Of a stretch of 64,000 bases of DNA, positions 63,685 through 64,000 are shown piece after piece (the first letter of the stretch is position 1; the number at the start of each line of letters is the position of its first letter). The notes beneath the pieces are model-generated. The model searched no databases. It was not told the origin of the DNA and saw only the letters and a list, made by a program, of their open reading frames with translations. The stretch lies in assembly GCF_030848565.1 (NCBI RefSeq), contig NZ_JAVDDV010000013.1, forward strand, positions 16,805-80,804, given 5' to 3'. The DNA is from Natronolimnohabitans sp. A-GB9 (lineage in GTDB: Archaea; Halobacteriota; Halobacteria; Halobacteriales; Natrialbaceae). The position numbers were made by a program, and so were the translations under genes.

Positions 63685-64000
63685 ATGAAAGCGACAGTCA
63701 ATATGGCCAATAGAAGTAGACGAGAATGGCTTGCCGCTGTTGGATTAGTAACCACAACTGCTATAGCTGGTTGCTTGGGTAGTCAAGAAGAAGATAGTGA
63801 ACCCGATCCGGCTAATTTTTCAATTACGGACTCCACAGAGGGGAATTTTGATGTACGACAGGGAGAAAATCTGTCGGCTGACGCAACTATTGAAAACACA
63901 GGTGATGAATCGGATTCACAAGAAGTAGAATTCACTTTTGGAGACGAAAACTCTCAGCGAAGTATATCCTTAGAAGGTAGTGAAGACACCACAATTTCCT
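63685..64000 (+). CDS. Tat lipoprotein, Ig-like/CARDB type, 3' truncated by window
   Basis: At least 105 residues, open to the window end. Two in-frame ATGs (63685 and 63703); the second gives MANRSRREWLAAVGLVTTTA, a twin-Arg signal, and the lipobox is AIAGC. The mature part SQEEDSEPDPANFSITDSTE... has the N-D-G/E spacing of a CARDB/Ig-like domain (VRQGENLSADATIENTGD). Probably exported and anchored. AT-rich codons. Confidence 0.75.
   Translation, partial: MKATVNMANRSRREWLAAVGLVTTTAIAGCLGSQEEDSEPDPANFSITDSTEGNFDVRQGENLSADATIENTGDESDSQEVEFTFGDENSQRSISLEGSEDTTIS

Larger units (their letters stand above)
60888..64000. mobile_element. One end of an integrated AT-rich element (provirus/plasmid-like)
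   Basis: From about 60.89 kb to the window end, the base composition falls sharply and codons shift to AT-ending forms (many AAA, GAT, AGA). It holds a tyrosine integrase, a small acidic protein, a hairpin-rich non-coding region, a phiH-repressor-like regulator and a lipoprotein. The far end, and hence attachment direct repeats, lie outside the window. Confidence 0.8.

Overview
The window is a GC-rich chromosomal segment of a haloarchaeon, ending in an AT-rich integrated element. The host call rests on acidic proteins, archaeal information-processing genes (PriL, Hjc, TBP, Trm-G10 methyltransferase), bacterio-opsin-activator (BAT/HTH_10) and HalOD1 signalling domains, a halophilic 2Fe-2S ferredoxin with an acidic N-terminal insertion, and Tat lipoproteins. 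The style resembles Natrialbaceae, but that placement is an inference. No rRNA, tRNA or CRISPR array was found.

Layout. 1-6.2 kb: 3' end of priL, a small membrane protein, a SWIM zinc-finger protein, an AidB-like acyl-CoA dehydrogenase, hjc and a CPBP protease. 6.2-12.9 kb: signalling genes, with a 1731-residue sensor/regulator (eight PAS, two GAF, BAT, HTH_10), a HalOD1 protein and a receiver-PAS protein. 12.9-20 kb: ahcY, a secreted repeat protein, an MTA/SAH-type deaminase, an FkbM methyltransferase, an APH-fold phosphotransferase and a SpoIIM protein. 20-25.6 kb: a copper island (CopA with two HMA domains, a small membrane protein, a CopB-type CPH ATPase). 25.6-37.5 kb: acs, hisG, an HTH gene, tbp, the tRNA methyltransferase, a PiT-family transporter, upp and an S9 peptidase. 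37.6-42 kb: a TAXI-TRAP uptake operon (binding lipoprotein, DUF1850, fused permease). 42-51 kb: IMPACT protein, ACT regulator, hisB, trkH, hisA and an SLC13/RCK_C permease.

51.4-57.8 kb is the most unusual part. Three PiT-family transporters and two UspA proteins are bracketed by two divergently placed genes for membrane-anchored proteins with very repetitive V-E-E-T tails. The two tail genes share an 81-bp perfectly identical segment in inverted orientation and in the same reading frame. Recombination between these copies would invert the PiT-Usp-PiT-Usp block, swap the two tails in frame and put the block behind the other head gene. I propose this as a candidate invertible transport cassette; inversion itself has not been observed.

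57.9-60.4 kb holds a ferredoxin, a prepilin peptidase, a small membrane protein and a HIT hydrolase. From about 60.89 kb to the end, base composition and codon use change abruptly: tyrosine integrase with a C-terminal zinc ribbon, a small acidic protein, about 0.85 kb of non-coding DNA rich in hairpins and inverted repeats, a phiH-repressor-like winged-helix protein and a truncated lipoprotein. This is one end of an integrated virus or plasmid-like element.

Across the chromosomal part, at least ten intergenic palindromic elements share ends related to ATACTGTCGGACAGCAGTCC and ATACGGACTGCTGT. They look like a REP/MITE-like family.
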